Of a stretch of DNA of 64,000 nucleotides, positions 27,211 through 36,530 are shown piece after piece. Each line of letters opens with the position of its first letter. Positions within the stretch are counted from its first letter, which is position 1. Source of the stretch: Trinickia caryophylli. GTDB taxonomy: Bacteria; Pseudomonadota; Gammaproteobacteria; Burkholderiales; Burkholderiaceae. The translations under genes and the position numbers were made by a program. The stretch lies in the NCBI RefSeq assembly GCF_034424545.1, contig NZ_CP139971.1, positions 744,001-808,000 on the forward strand, given 5' to 3'. The notes below the pieces were generated by a model, which worked only from the letters and a program-made list of their open reading frames with translations, did not search any database and was not told where the DNA came from.

Positions 27211-28803
27211 TCAGTGCGCCGCGCGCCGCTCGGCCGCGCGCTCGAGCAGCGTATCGATGAGCGATAACTGAACGGGTTTCGTCAAGTGCGAATCGAAGCC
27301 CTCTTCGAGCGAACGCGCAATATCGCTCTCCTGACCGAAGCCCGTCATTGCGGCGAAAACCGTCTGCTGCAGCGCTTGCGTTTCCTTGAGCTGGCGCAGC
27401 ACCGTGAAGCCATCCGCGCCGGGCATGGCAATGTCGATGAGCGCGACGTCGATGGGGCCCGCGTCACGCGCGAACGTCAATGCCTGCGCTCCGCTGTACG
27501 CGACGAACACACGGTGCCCCTTCATTCGCAACAGCATCGCCATGCTGTCCGCCGAATCGCCGTTGTCGTCGACGATCAGAACGAGCAACCCCTGCTCGTG
27601 CCCGGTGTCGGGCTGAGAACGCAGCCTGTTTTCATCGTCGTTGGCCGCAGGCTGCGCGCCGAATAGCGGCAGGCGCACGGTGAACGTCGCCCCCCGGCCG
27701 GGCCCGCCACTCGTGGCCACAATGAAGCCGCCGTGCATTTCGACCAGCCAGCGGCATAGCGTAAGCCCAATGCCGAGCCCGCTCTCGCGGCGCTCCAGCC
27801 GGTTGTCGGCCTGCACGAAGAGATCGAAGATCGAATCGAGCGCGGCGGGTTCGATGCCGCAGCCGTCGTCAGTCACCCTGATCAACGCGAAGGAATGGCT
27901 TTCCTCGGCGATCGTCACGGAGATACGGCCGCCGTGTTCCGAAAATTTCGATGCGTTGTTGAGCAGGTTCTGCACGATCTGCACGAGCCGCGTCATGTCG
28001 CCATTGACGATCACGCCCGCGTCCGGGGCCAGCACCTCGACGTTCTGCTGACGCAGTCCGAGGTGCGGACGAATCATTTCCAGGCCTCGATCCACGATGT
28101 CGCGCAGATCGACCGGCGCGAGGCGCAACGCCACTTTGCCTGTCGTGATGCGCCCCGCGTCGAGCAGATCGTCGACAAGCCGCGTCAAATGCGAGATCTG
28201 ACGGTCGATCATGTCGCGGCACTGCCGCAACGTGGGGCTCACGAGCGGCTCGAGCATCATGACGCTCAACGCATTCGTCACCGGCGCGAGCGGATTGCGC
28301 AGCTCATGAGCCAGCGTAGCGAGGAATTCGTTCATGTGGTGGCTCGCGGCCTCGAGGTCGCGCAGCCGCTTGCGCTCGGTCATGTCGCGCGTGACCTTGG
28401 CGAAACCGCAGAGGGTGCGCTCACCGGCCACCGTCGCATAGACTGCCGTGATGACGACGTTCGCCCAGAACATCGTGCCGTCCTTGCGCACGCGCCAGCC
28501 TTCGTCCTCGATTCTGCCGTCGCGCGCCGCCACGACAAGTTCCATCGCCGGCTTGCCGCCGACGATATCCTCGGGCGGATAAAAGACCGAAAAATGGCGG
28601 CCGATGATCTCGTCTGCCGAATACCCCTTGATCTTCTGCGCGCCGATGTTCCAGCTCACGATGTGGCCGCTGGTGTCGAGCATGAAGATCGCGTAGTCCT
28701 GCACAGACTCGACGAGAATCCGGAAACGCTCCTCCGGAGACGCAACCTGCCCCGACGGCTGAGGAAACGACCGAGTGTCCCAGGCGGAAGAATCCGAATG
28801 CAT
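27211..28803 (-). CDS. PAS-domain hybrid sensor histidine kinase with C-terminal receiver
   Basis: A 530-residue soluble hybrid kinase; no membrane helices are seen, so it senses a cytosolic signal. Order: PAS domain (~30-150, with GYSADEIIGRHFSVFYPPED and a PAC-like end RTLCGFAKVTRDMTERK), HisKA with the H-box ATLAHELRNPL near residue 168, an HATPase_c with N-box QNLLNNASKFSEHGG and G-boxes DDGCGIEP and GLGIGLTL, then a receiver (~410-525) with the phospho-accepting Asp in IDIAMPGADGF and the lysine in HLTKPVQ. A separate receiver gene lies upstream on the same strand and may be a partner. Start at 28803 (MHSDSS); an upstream ATG adds 21 residues. Confidence 0.93.
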   Translation of the reverse strand: MHSDSSAWDTRSFPQPSGQVASPEERFRILVESVQDYAIFMLDTSGHIVSWNIGAQKIKGYSADEIIGRHFSVFYPPEDIVGGKPAMELVVAARDGRIEDEGWRVRKDGTMFWANVVITAVYATVAGERTLCGFAKVTRDMTERKRLRDLEAASHHMNEFLATLAHELRNPLAPVTNALSVMMLEPLVSPTLRQCRDMIDRQISHLTRLVDDLLDAGRITTGKVALRLAPVDLRDIVDRGLEMIRPHLGLRQQNVEVLAPDAGVIVNGDMTRLVQIVQNLLNNASKFSEHGGRISVTIAEESHSFALIRVTDDGCGIEPAALDSIFDLFVQADNRLERRESGLGIGLTLCRWLVEMHGGFIVATSGGPGRGATFTVRLPLFGAQPAANDDENRLRSQPDTGHEQGLLVLIVDDNGDSADSMAMLLRMKGHRVFVAYSGAQALTFARDAGPIDVALIDIAMPGADGFTVLRQLKETQALQQTVFAAMTGFGQESDIARSLEEGFDSHLTKPVQLSLIDTLLERAAERRAAH

Positions 28804-29112
28804 AAACGATCGCCATTCGTTGAAAGTGGCGACATCGATTGCCGCAACAAGCGCTTTTCCAAGCACGATGCATGCCCGCGAGGGGCCCGGTCAGGAGGTT
28901 CCGCTATGGGCAATCCGCAGGCGCTGCTGCCATGGCCGGAGCGCACGGTGGCAGCCCCCGCGCGGCGGCCCCGCTACCTTGCCTCGCTCAACCCGGAGCC
29001 GCAAGGGGGTATATGCGAAACGCAACTTTGACAGAGGAATTTGCAAAAACTACTGAATACGAGTACTACGACGATTCTCCCTTCGCGCTGCGACCATGGC
29101 GGCTCGGTGCGC
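28804..29112. other. Gene-free stretch between kinase and receiver genes
   Basis: 309 bases. Apart from the start-proximal ambiguity of the kinase gene nothing recognisable is present; the part near 29040-29080 is AT-richer than its surroundings and may hold a promoter. Confidence 0.5.
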
Positions 29113-29523
29113 TCAGCCCGGCTCGCCGGCGTCGATCGCCTCCCCTAGCAGTCCGATCAGTCTGTCCGGCGCGGCGGGCTTCGTCATGAAATGCTGAAAC
29201 CCCTCGCCGATGCTGCGCAGGCGGTACGCCTCATCGGTGTGCCCGGTGATCGCAACCGCAACGGCAGGCGGCCGGTTGCGTCGGATTTCGTCTTCGCGCA
29301 TGCATTGGACCAGGTAAAAGCCGTCCATTCCGGGCAAATCGATGTCGCAGACGAGCGCGTCCGGCGTCATGCCGAGGACGGCCTCTACCCCCTCTTCCGC
29401 GTCGCGTGCCACTGTGACGCACGCGCCCTCCGATTCGAGCATCGTCGCGAGGGACTCCCTCGTGAACGGATCGTCGTCGACGACCACGATCGTCATCTGC
29501 TCCAGTCTTCGAACACCGTTCAT
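29113..29523 (-). CDS. Single-domain response regulator (receiver)
   Basis: A 136-residue CheY-like receiver with no output domain. VVVDDDPFTRES holds the acidic pocket, the phosphorylation site is the Asp in LVCDIDLPGMDGF, and the conserved lysine is in HFMTKPAAP. It probably relays phosphate to or from the hybrid kinase on the same strand. Two starts are possible: ATG 29523 (taken) or ATG 29496, which begins directly at the first beta strand but has its GGAG only three bases away. Confidence 0.87.
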   Translation of the reverse strand: MNGVRRLEQMTIVVVDDDPFTRESLATMLESEGACVTVARDAEEGVEAVLGMTPDALVCDIDLPGMDGFYLVQCMREDEIRRNRPPAVAVAITGHTDEAYRLRSIGEGFQHFMTKPAAPDRLIGLLGEAIDAGEPG

Positions 29524-29752
29524 ACTTATCAGCGCAGCCGTCCATGTCCTGACTGTGCGTCGGACTGCGGCACCGCGCGCGAGTTGCATTTCATCCTGCA
29601 TTTGCCCGTCGCGTGTTGCGCTGTCCGTCGGCTCGTCCATGCGAGCCCGCCATGATAGCAGCGGTTCTTTTCCCATTTATGAGGAATCGCACGACGGCGG
29701 CCGCCGCATTGGAACGCGCCCGCCACTGCGCGCTCAAGCTAAAATTCCGCGC

Positions 29753-30670
29753 ATGCCGAAACAGCCTCCTCTTTCGCGCGACAAGCGCGCCGACTCAGCC
29801 CTATCCAACGAATACACCGTGGACGAACTCGCGCACGTTGCCGGTACGACGGTGCGCAACGTGCGGGCATACCAGGACAAGGGGCTGCTTGCCCCGCCCG
29901 TGAAGCGCGGACGTATCGTCGTATACGACGACACTCACCTCGCTCGCCTCAAGCTCGTGCATCATCTGCTCGCGCGCGGGTACACGCTCTCCAATATTCA
30001 AGATTTGATCCAGGCAGTCGAGGAAGGCCACGACCTGCGCTCGATCCTCGGGTTGGAGACGGCAATCGGCTCGCGCTGGTCACACGAAAGGCCGCAGTCC
30101 TATTCGTTGACCGAGCTGTGGAAAATGTTCGGGGGTCCGTCGCCAAAGCGCGTGCAGCAGGCGCTGGAACTGGGCTTCATCGAGCGCGACGGGTTGAAGT
30201 TCGTCGCGACGAGCCCCGCATCGCTCAAAGCAGGCGCGGCGCTCGTAAAAGAAGGCATTCCGGTCGACGATCTGCTCGAAGGTGTTCGTATTCTGCGGCC
30301 GCATTTCGACGCCGTGGCGAAAGCGCTCGTCGACCTCGTGGTCCGGCGGCTCGACCGATACGAAGCCGACGCACTGCCGCCGCCCGCCGACGTGCCCGCG
30401 CTCGTCGACGCCATCTGGCGTTTACGACCGCTCGCGATGGTGCTGGTGGAAAGCGAAATGAACCGCGCGCTCGAGGAGGCATCGGGCGACTACCTCGTGA
30501 ATCGCGTCGCTTCCATTCTCGAATCGCGCATCGGTGAGGCGCTCGATACCGAAACGGATACGGATACCGCCGTCGACCGGCCGGTGAAGCGCAAGGCGCC
30601 GCCGAAGGATGCCGCGCCACGCGTGCGCGCAGTGGCGGGCGCTGGCACGCGGCGCACGCGTACGCGCTGA
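29753..30670 (+). CDS. MerR family transcriptional regulator
   Basis: A 305-residue regulator. The N-terminal MerR helix-turn-helix reads YTVDELAHVAGTTVRNVRAYQDKGLL, followed by the second helix pair (LARLKLVHHLLARGYTLSNIQDLI). The C-terminal ~180 residues are not a known ligand domain visible by eye; the tail is basic and threonine-rich (TETDTDTA, RKAPPKD, GTRRTRTR). It precedes the glutamine-synthetase-like gene by about 225 bases and could control it; this is position-based inference. Confidence 0.9.
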   Translation: MPKQPPLSRDKRADSALSNEYTVDELAHVAGTTVRNVRAYQDKGLLAPPVKRGRIVVYDDTHLARLKLVHHLLARGYTLSNIQDLIQAVEEGHDLRSILGLETAIGSRWSHERPQSYSLTELWKMFGGPSPKRVQQALELGFIERDGLKFVATSPASLKAGAALVKEGIPVDDLLEGVRILRPHFDAVAKALVDLVVRRLDRYEADALPPPADVPALVDAIWRLRPLAMVLVESEMNRALEEASGDYLVNRVASILESRIGEALDTETDTDTAVDRPVKRKAPPKDAAPRVRAVAGAGTRRTRTR

Positions 30671-30894
30671 CGAAGCATGGGCTGCACGCGCACCAGCCAC
30701 CCGGAGCCGAGCGGCGCGGACGAAGCAACGGCACAACGGCGCGGTAATGATGCGCCGCGGCACATCCGCGCGCGTCCTGGACCGGAGGATTGACGCGCGC
30801 GCCGGCTCGTATCATCCTGGAAGCGATCCGTTCATCGGCCCATGCGCGCGTCCATTCGGCGCGCGATGTGGTCTGTCGCGATGCGGCGACGCCC

Positions 30895-32229
30895 ATGCAT
30901 GACATCGACGAATTTCTCAAGAAGCACCACATCACCGAAATCGAGGCGATCATCCCCGACATGGCGGGTATCGCGCGCGGCAAGATCATTCCGCGCAGCA
31001 AGTTCGAATCGGGCGAATCGATGCGGCTGCCGCAAGCAGTCATGGTGCAAACGGTAACGGGGGATTACCCAGCCGACGGCAGCCTCACCGGCATGAGCGA
31101 TCCGGATATGGTTTGCGTGCCCGATCCGTCGACTATCCGCCTCATTCCGTGGGCGGTCGACCCCACCGCGCAGGTGATTCACGATTGCGTGCATTTCGAC
31201 GGCACGCCGGTCCAGATCTCGCCCCGCTACGTACTACGGCAAGTACTGCAACGGTTCGCAGCCCAGGGTTGGAAACCCGTCGTGGCCCCGGAGCTCGAGT
31301 TTTATCTCGTCGATATGAACAAGGACCCCGATCTGCCGCTGCGTCCGCCCGTGGGTCGCACGGGCCGTGCGGAGACCGGCAGGCAGGCTTATTCGATCGA
31401 GGCCGTCAACGAATTCGACCCGCTCTTCGAAGACATCTACGACTATTGCGAAGTACAGGAGCTCGAAGTCGACACGCTGGTACACGAAGTGGGCGCGGCG
31501 CAAATGGAGATCAACTTCCGCCATGGCGACGCGCTGAATCTGGCCGACCGCGTGTTCCTCTTCAAGCGGACGGTTCGCGAAACGGCGCTGAGACACCAAA
31601 TGTATGCGACGTTCATGGCCAAGCCGATGGAGCACGAGCCCGGCTCCGCCATGCACATTCATCAGAGCCTCGTCGAGGTCGAACACGGAAGCAATTTGTT
31701 TACGGCTGCGGACGGCTCGCCTTCGCCGATGTTCTACGCCTACGTTGCGGGGCTGCAGAAATACACCCCGGCACTGATGCCGATCTTCGCCCCCTACATC
31801 AACTCCTACCGCCGCCTGTCACGCTTCATGGCCGCGCCGATCAACGTGCAATGGGGTTACGACAATCGCACCGTGGGCTTTCGAATCCCGCATTCGGCTC
31901 CGCAGATGCGGCGGATCGAAAACCGTATACCCGGCGTGGACTGCAACCCTTACCTCGCGATCGCAGCCACGCTCGCGGCCGGCTATCTCGGCATCCAACA
32001 ACGCCTCGCGCCCAGCGACCCGATCGTGTCCGACGGCTATTCGATGCCGTATCAACTGCCGCGCAACCTCGAGGAGTCGCTCACGTTGATGAGTGCTTGC
32101 GAGCCACTTGCTGAACTACTCGGCGAACGTTTCGTGAAAGCCTATCTCGCGCTGAAGGAAACCGAGTATGAAGCGTTCTTTCGCGTTATCAGTTCGTGGG
32201 AGCGCAAGCACCTGCTCCTCAATGTGTGA
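30895..32229 (+). CDS. Glutamine synthetase family protein, probable gamma-glutamylpolyamine synthetase (PuuA-like)
   Basis: A 444-residue GS-fold ligase. Visible GS marks: VAPELEFYLVD (metal ligand), HEVGAAQMEINF (metal ligand), PGSAMHIHQSL, the NRTVGFRIP arginine/ATP region and NPYLAIAATLAAG. The N-terminal FLKKHHITEIEAIIPDMAGIARGK is typical of PuuA-type enzymes that glutamylate putrescine or other amines rather than ammonia. Length fits this group (about 445). No other polyamine genes are adjacent, so the amine substrate is unproven. The ATG at 30895 gives family length; a longer frame from 30790 adds a non-family leader. Confidence 0.9.
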   Translation: MHDIDEFLKKHHITEIEAIIPDMAGIARGKIIPRSKFESGESMRLPQAVMVQTVTGDYPADGSLTGMSDPDMVCVPDPSTIRLIPWAVDPTAQVIHDCVHFDGTPVQISPRYVLRQVLQRFAAQGWKPVVAPELEFYLVDMNKDPDLPLRPPVGRTGRAETGRQAYSIEAVNEFDPLFEDIYDYCEVQELEVDTLVHEVGAAQMEINFRHGDALNLADRVFLFKRTVRETALRHQMYATFMAKPMEHEPGSAMHIHQSLVEVEHGSNLFTAADGSPSPMFYAYVAGLQKYTPALMPIFAPYINSYRRLSRFMAAPINVQWGYDNRTVGFRIPHSAPQMRRIENRIPGVDCNPYLAIAATLAAGYLGIQQRLAPSDPIVSDGYSMPYQLPRNLEESLTLMSACEPLAELLGERFVKAYLALKETEYEAFFRVISSWERKHLLLNV

Positions 32230-32257
32230 CGCTTCGGGCAGCCGCAGCCTGAGGCTG

Positions 32258-32560
32258 TCAGACGCTCGCCGGGGCCCGAGGCACGACGTTCAAACGCACG
32301 CCGAGCGCATCGAGCAGCTTGAAAATCGTCTCGAGACGCGGCTTCGATCCCGGCGCGAGCGTCTTGTAGAGACTTTCGCGACCGAGCCCCGCCTGCAGCG
32401 CCACATTCGCGATACCGCGCGCCTTCGCCACATCGGAGATGGCCGCAACGAGCACGTCCGGGTCCTCCTCTTCCAATGCGGCATTGAGATAGGCCGCGAT
32501 CATTTCCTCGCTATCGAGGTATTCGGCCGCATCGAAGCGAGCAGTCTCGACGTTACGCAT
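32258..32560 (-). CDS. HigA-like antitoxin (XRE helix-turn-helix)
   Basis: A 100-residue DNA-binding protein. ETARFDAAEYLDSEEMIAAYLNAAL is the N-terminal part of the family of antidote proteins paired with HigB/RelE-type toxins, and the helix-turn-helix is ANVALQAGLGRESLYKTLAPG. It binds the toxin and represses the operon. It is the downstream gene, as in higBA systems, and its first 61 bases overlap the toxin reading frame. Confidence 0.88.
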   Translation of the reverse strand: MRNVETARFDAAEYLDSEEMIAAYLNAALEEEDPDVLVAAISDVAKARGIANVALQAGLGRESLYKTLAPGSKPRLETIFKLLDALGVRLNVVPRAPASV

Positions 32561-32880
32561 GTTCTTTCTCTCCTGATCGTGCGCCATAGCGCCTTTGCAA
32601 ATGCGATATCGGCGCGCTGGCCGGCCTTGCTCCCGCCCGCCAGCAACAGGTAGGCGACCCTGCCCTCGCGAACGAAATAGATACGGTACCCGGGGCCGAA
32701 ATCGATGCGCATCTCGCACAGCCCATCACCGAGCGCCTTGCAGTCGCCCCAATGCCCAAGCTCCGCCCGCTTCAGCCGAACGAGCACCTTGGCCCGCCCC
32801 TGAAGATCCTTCAGCCCACCCAGCCAGGCGTCGAATTCCGCAGTGCGGTTGATGGCGTTAACAGGAGATATTGTATCCAT
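32500..32880 (-). CDS. HigB/RelE-type toxin (addiction-module killer protein)
   Basis: A 126-residue protein of the PF05973-type toxin family. AEFDAWLGGLKDLQGRAKVLVRLKRAELG, MRIDFGPGYRIYFV and LLLAGGSKAGQRADIAFAKAL are typical of these ribosome-dependent or phage-derived Gp49-like mRNA interferases. The family usually ends near residue 100; here the frame runs ~25 residues further and overlaps the antitoxin start by 61 bases. The ATG at 32880 sits inside a palindrome (next entry). Confidence 0.87.
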   Translation of the reverse strand: MDTISPVNAINRTAEFDAWLGGLKDLQGRAKVLVRLKRAELGHWGDCKALGDGLCEMRIDFGPGYRIYFVREGRVAYLLLAGGSKAGQRADIAFAKALWRTIRRERTCVTSRLLASMRPNTSIARK

Positions 32881-32888
32881 GTAGATAC
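32873..32888. promoter_or_regulatory. Palindrome overlapping the toxin start codon, candidate autorepression operator
   Basis: GTATC (32873-32877) and GATAC (32884-32888) are inverted repeats separated by six bases that include the toxin ATG. Toxin-antitoxin operons are normally repressed by the antitoxin or complex at such sites. Confidence 0.5.
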
Positions 32889-33043
32889 GACAAGGCAAGA
32901 AGAAGTATCCAAGATTCGTGCATTTGGACCCGTTCGTCATGTCGGCCAAACGGGCAATGGTCGCCAACGCCCCGGCTCTCCCCCCGTTTTCATCGAGTCC
33001 CCCCTCTAACGCGGCACTTGATGCGTTCCGCCGGAGCCCCTAT

Positions 33044-33065
33044 CGTTACATCCAACAATGTAACG
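33044..33065. promoter_or_regulatory. 22-bp palindromic operator candidate upstream of the monooxygenase operon
   Basis: CGTTACAT (33044-33051) and ATGTAACG (33058-33065) are perfect inverted repeats with a six-base spacer. The site ends 31 bases before the monooxygenase start. Its form is that of a TetR-type operator, yet no TetR gene is present nearby. Confidence 0.65.
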
Positions 33066-33096
33066 ATTAAACGCGGGCAATCAGGGAGCCCCACGG

Positions 33097-34638
33097 ATGA
33101 ACAAAGTCGACGTCGCGATCATCGGCTCGGGCTTTGCCGGCCTCGGCATGGCAATCAAGCTCAAATCGGCCGGCATGCACAACTTTCTCGTGATGGAGAA
33201 GGCGGACTCGATAGGCGGCACATGGCGTGACAACCATTACCCGGGTTGCGCCTGCGATGTGCAATCGCACGTCTATTCGTTCTCGTTCGCGCCGAATCCG
33301 CGCTGGACGCGCATGTTCGCCCCCCAGCCGGAAATCCGTGAATATCTGCAGACATGCGCCGCGCAATTCGGCATCGAGCCGCACCTGCGCCTCGGGCGCG
33401 CGCTCGTGCATGCCGCGTATGACGAAGCGGCGCAACGCTGGCAACTTCGGTTCAGCGACGGCAGCGAACTGTCCGCGCGTGTGCTCGTGTCAGGGATGGG
33501 AGGGCTTTCGCGGGCCGCGACGCCCGATATTCCCGGGCTCGAGACGTTCGCCGGTAAAACGTTTCATTCGCAGCAGTGGGATCACGGCTATGCGCTGGAA
33601 GGCAAGCGCGTGGCGGTAATCGGAACGGGGGCGAGTGCGATCCAGTTCGTGCCGCGTATCGCACCGCGCGTGGCAACGCTCGCGCTCTTTCAGCGCACGC
33701 CGCCGTGGATCATGCCGAAACCCGACCGCGCGTTGAAACGATGGGAAAAGTGGCTCTTCGAGCACTTGCCCGTCACGCAGCGGTTGACGCGCGCCGCACT
33801 CTACTGGCAGCTCGAATCGCGTGCACTCGGCTTCGTGGTCCATCCCGCGCTGATGAAATCGGTACAAAAGCTTGCATTCGCCCATCTGCGCAGACAAGTG
33901 CCGGACCCGGCTTTGCGCCGCATTCTCACGCCCGATTACACGATCGGCTGCAAGCGGGTACTGATGTCGAACGACTACTACCCGGCCCTCTCGCGAGCGA
34001 ACGTCGCAGTCGTCACGTCCGCCATCGCCCGCATCGAGGAGGATGCGGTCATTACGGCCGACGGCCTCCGTCACGCGGTCGATTGCATCATCTTCGGCAC
34101 CGGCTTTCATGTCACCGATCCGATGCCGCGCGGCATGATCCATGGGCGCGGCGGCAGCGATATCGTCGATGTCTGGCGCAACGGCGCGCATGCTTATCTG
34201 GGCTCCACGCTGCCGGGCTTTCCGAACTTCTTCATGATCATCGGCCCCAATACGGGCCTCGGTCACAACTCGATGGTGTACATGATCGAAGCGCAGGTGG
34301 ATTACATCGTGCGCGCGTTGACCACGATGCAGGCGCATCGCGCCCACGCGATCGAAGTACGAGCGCCGGTCGAGCAGGCGTACAACGCGCGGATCCAGCA
34401 GAAGCTCTCGCGCGCCATCTGGTCCATCGGCGGCTGCAAAAGCTGGTATCTCGATCCAAAGACCGGCAAGAACACCACGCTCTGGCCTGGCTTCGCGTGG
34501 CGATTCCGCCAGGCGACGCGGCGCTTCCGGCTTGACGACTATCACGCTTATGCAGCGACCGATGCAACGCGCGCGTCGGCAAGCGCGAATCCGGACACGC
34601 GCGACGTCGCCCGGCAATCGCCGGCCGAAGTGGCTTGA
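33097..34638 (+). CDS. Flavin-containing (Baeyer-Villiger type) monooxygenase
   Basis: A 513-residue FAD/NADPH enzyme. The N-terminal Rossmann motif is IIGSGFAGLGMAIKL, and GTWRDNHYPGCACDVQSHVYSFSF is a strong BVMO block. The BVMO fingerprint F-x-G-x3-H-x3-W-D is present as FAGKTFHSQQWDH, followed by the NADPH-site motif VIGTGASAIQFVP. It inserts oxygen into ketones to give esters or lactones. It heads an operon with an SDR, a PF10118 hydrolase and an alpha/beta hydrolase, which together look like a route for oxidising an alcohol to a ketone, then an ester, then cleaving it. Substrate unknown. Confidence 0.92.
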   Translation: MNKVDVAIIGSGFAGLGMAIKLKSAGMHNFLVMEKADSIGGTWRDNHYPGCACDVQSHVYSFSFAPNPRWTRMFAPQPEIREYLQTCAAQFGIEPHLRLGRALVHAAYDEAAQRWQLRFSDGSELSARVLVSGMGGLSRAATPDIPGLETFAGKTFHSQQWDHGYALEGKRVAVIGTGASAIQFVPRIAPRVATLALFQRTPPWIMPKPDRALKRWEKWLFEHLPVTQRLTRAALYWQLESRALGFVVHPALMKSVQKLAFAHLRRQVPDPALRRILTPDYTIGCKRVLMSNDYYPALSRANVAVVTSAIARIEEDAVITADGLRHAVDCIIFGTGFHVTDPMPRGMIHGRGGSDIVDVWRNGAHAYLGSTLPGFPNFFMIIGPNTGLGHNSMVYMIEAQVDYIVRALTTMQAHRAHAIEVRAPVEQAYNARIQQKLSRAIWSIGGCKSWYLDPKTGKNTTLWPGFAWRFRQATRRFRLDDYHAYAATDATRASASANPDTRDVARQSPAEVA

Positions 34639-34731
34639 AGCGGCTTGAAGCGCCTTCAAGCAGCCGCACACGAAGGCAGGATCGGACAGCGAGCCTCCGA
34701 GTAGCCGAGACCGAACGCAAGGAGCGAAACA

Positions 34732-35655
34732 TTGAAAAACTTCACCGGGAAAGTCGCCGCCATCACCGGCGCCGGCTCGGGCATCGGCCGCGCACTGGCA
34801 CTCGCACTCGCGCGAGAAGGATGTCACCTCGCGCTGGCGGACCGGGAACCGTCCACCCTCGACGATACGGCGCAACTCGTAAACGCCGCTGCCGGCGCGA
34901 GCGAAGCACGACCGGTGCGCATGACCACGTCGGTGCTCGATGTGGCCGACTGCGCGGCCGTCGAATCGTGGGCCGCCGAAACGGCCGAACATCATGGACA
35001 GGTCAATCTGGTTTTCAACAACGCCGGCGTTGCATTGTCCAGCACCGTCGAGGGCATGGACTACGCGGATCTGCAATGGATCGTCGGGGTCAACTTCTGG
35101 GGCGTCGTTCATGGAACGAAAGCATTCCTGCCGTACCTGAAAGCGGCCGGAGACGGCCATATCGTGAATACGTCGAGCGTATTCGGACTCTTCGCGCAGC
35201 CCGGCATGAGCGCATACAACGCGACGAAGTTCGCCGTGCGCGGCTTCACCGAATCGCTGCGGCAGGAGCTCGATCTCATGCGCTGCGGCGTATCGGCCAC
35301 CTGTGTGCATCCGGGCGGGGTGCGCACCAACATTGCCCAGGCCAGCCGCATCTCGTCGAACATGCTCGGCTTCCTTATCGAAGACGAGCGCCAGGGCCGC
35401 GACGATTTCGAGCGATTTTTCATCACGAGCCCCGACGACGCCGCGCGCGTCATTCTCGACGGCGTGCGCCATGACAAGCGGCGCGTGCTGATCGGCCGCG
35501 ACGCACGGGCGGCGGACCGGCTCGTGCGATTCATGCCTGCCGCTTATCAGGCTGTCGTCGCCTATGCCGCGGGCCGCCTTCGGCGGCAACGCGCAGCGCG
35601 GCACGGCCGCGCTGCCGGTTCAACCCTATCCTCGATCGGAGAAAAGCGATCATGA
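34732..35655 (+). CDS. SDR family oxidoreductase
   Basis: A 307-residue short-chain dehydrogenase starting at TTG, with AAGGAG seven bases upstream. AAITGAGSGIGRALALAL is the cofactor motif, NNAG is present (VFNNAGVALS), and the catalytic Ser and Tyr-x3-Lys appear as VNTSSVFGLFAQPGMSAYNATK. The C-terminus extends beyond the common 250 residues, as in SDRs found beside PF10118 and BVMO genes. Its stop overlaps the next ATG (ATGA), so the genes are translationally coupled. Confidence 0.92.
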   Translation: MKNFTGKVAAITGAGSGIGRALALALAREGCHLALADREPSTLDDTAQLVNAAAGASEARPVRMTTSVLDVADCAAVESWAAETAEHHGQVNLVFNNAGVALSSTVEGMDYADLQWIVGVNFWGVVHGTKAFLPYLKAAGDGHIVNTSSVFGLFAQPGMSAYNATKFAVRGFTESLRQELDLMRCGVSATCVHPGGVRTNIAQASRISSNMLGFLIEDERQGRDDFERFFITSPDDAARVILDGVRHDKRRVLIGRDARAADRLVRFMPAAYQAVVAYAAGRLRRQRAARHGRAAGSTLSSIGEKRS

Positions 35656-36530
35656 CGATGCCCGTTCGACGCGACCTGCGCTTTGCGCTGCCTGCCGAGC
35701 GAGCCTGCAACTGGCACGCGCTCGGCCCACACGTCACGCACTTTTTCAACGCCCTCTCGCTGCTCTTCCCCGCCGGCGAACGCTACTTCATCGACAGCGT
35801 GCGCTACTACCGAGATCGCATCGAAGACCCCACGCTCAAACAGCAGGTGGTCGGCTTCATCGGACAGGAGGCTATGCACACGCGCGAGCATATCGAGTAC
35901 AACGCGCTGCTCGATGCAGCCGGACTGCCGGCATCCAGGCTCGACAAGTGGATCACGGCACTGCTCGATTTCGCGCGCAAACGGCTGCCGCACTCGGTTC
36001 AGCTCGCGCAGACGGTTGCGCTCGAACATTACACGGCCATGCTTGCCGGCTTGTTGCTCGAAGACGCATCGCGCATCGAAGGCTCGGTGCCGAGCTATGC
36101 CTATATGTGGACATGGCATGCACTCGAGGAAACGGAACACAAGGCCGTATCCTTCGACGTATGGAACGCAGTCATGAAACCCGGCATGAAGCGCTACCTG
36201 ATCCGCACGCTGACCATGCTGCAAATCACGGCCATGTTCTGGGCCATCGTATTCACCTTCCATATGAAGCTGCTCTCCGCCGAGCGGCGTCAGCGCGGCC
36301 GGCAGCCTGGCATGTGGGCGCTCGTCAAGTTTCTGTTCGGCAGGCGCGGCGTCTTTCCCTGCATCGCGTTCGAATGGCTGAGTTTTTTCAAGCCGGGCTT
36401 TCATCCATGGGACCATGACAACCGCGCCGAATTGCAGCGTATCGCGGCGCTCGTCACGGCCGTCGAAAGCGATCAGCGCGAGGGCCCTCCCGCCCGACGC
36501 GGCTTCGCGCGCGTGCGCGCCCCCGCATGA
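35652..36530 (+). CDS. PF10118 metal-dependent hydrolase family protein
   Basis: A 292-residue protein. FFNALSLLFPAGERYFIDSVR, FIGQEAMHTREHIEYN and YMWTWHALEETEHKAVSFDVW carry the conserved histidines and acids of this predicted di-metal helical family (ferritin-like arrangement E...H...E-E-x-x-H). Biochemistry is not well established. Start and stop overlap the neighbouring genes by four bases on both sides, the tightest coupling in this operon. Confidence 0.88.
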   Translation: MTMPVRRDLRFALPAERACNWHALGPHVTHFFNALSLLFPAGERYFIDSVRYYRDRIEDPTLKQQVVGFIGQEAMHTREHIEYNALLDAAGLPASRLDKWITALLDFARKRLPHSVQLAQTVALEHYTAMLAGLLLEDASRIEGSVPSYAYMWTWHALEETEHKAVSFDVWNAVMKPGMKRYLIRTLTMLQITAMFWAIVFTFHMKLLSAERRQRGRQPGMWALVKFLFGRRGVFPCIAFEWLSFFKPGFHPWDHDNRAELQRIAALVTAVESDQREGPPARRGFARVRAPA

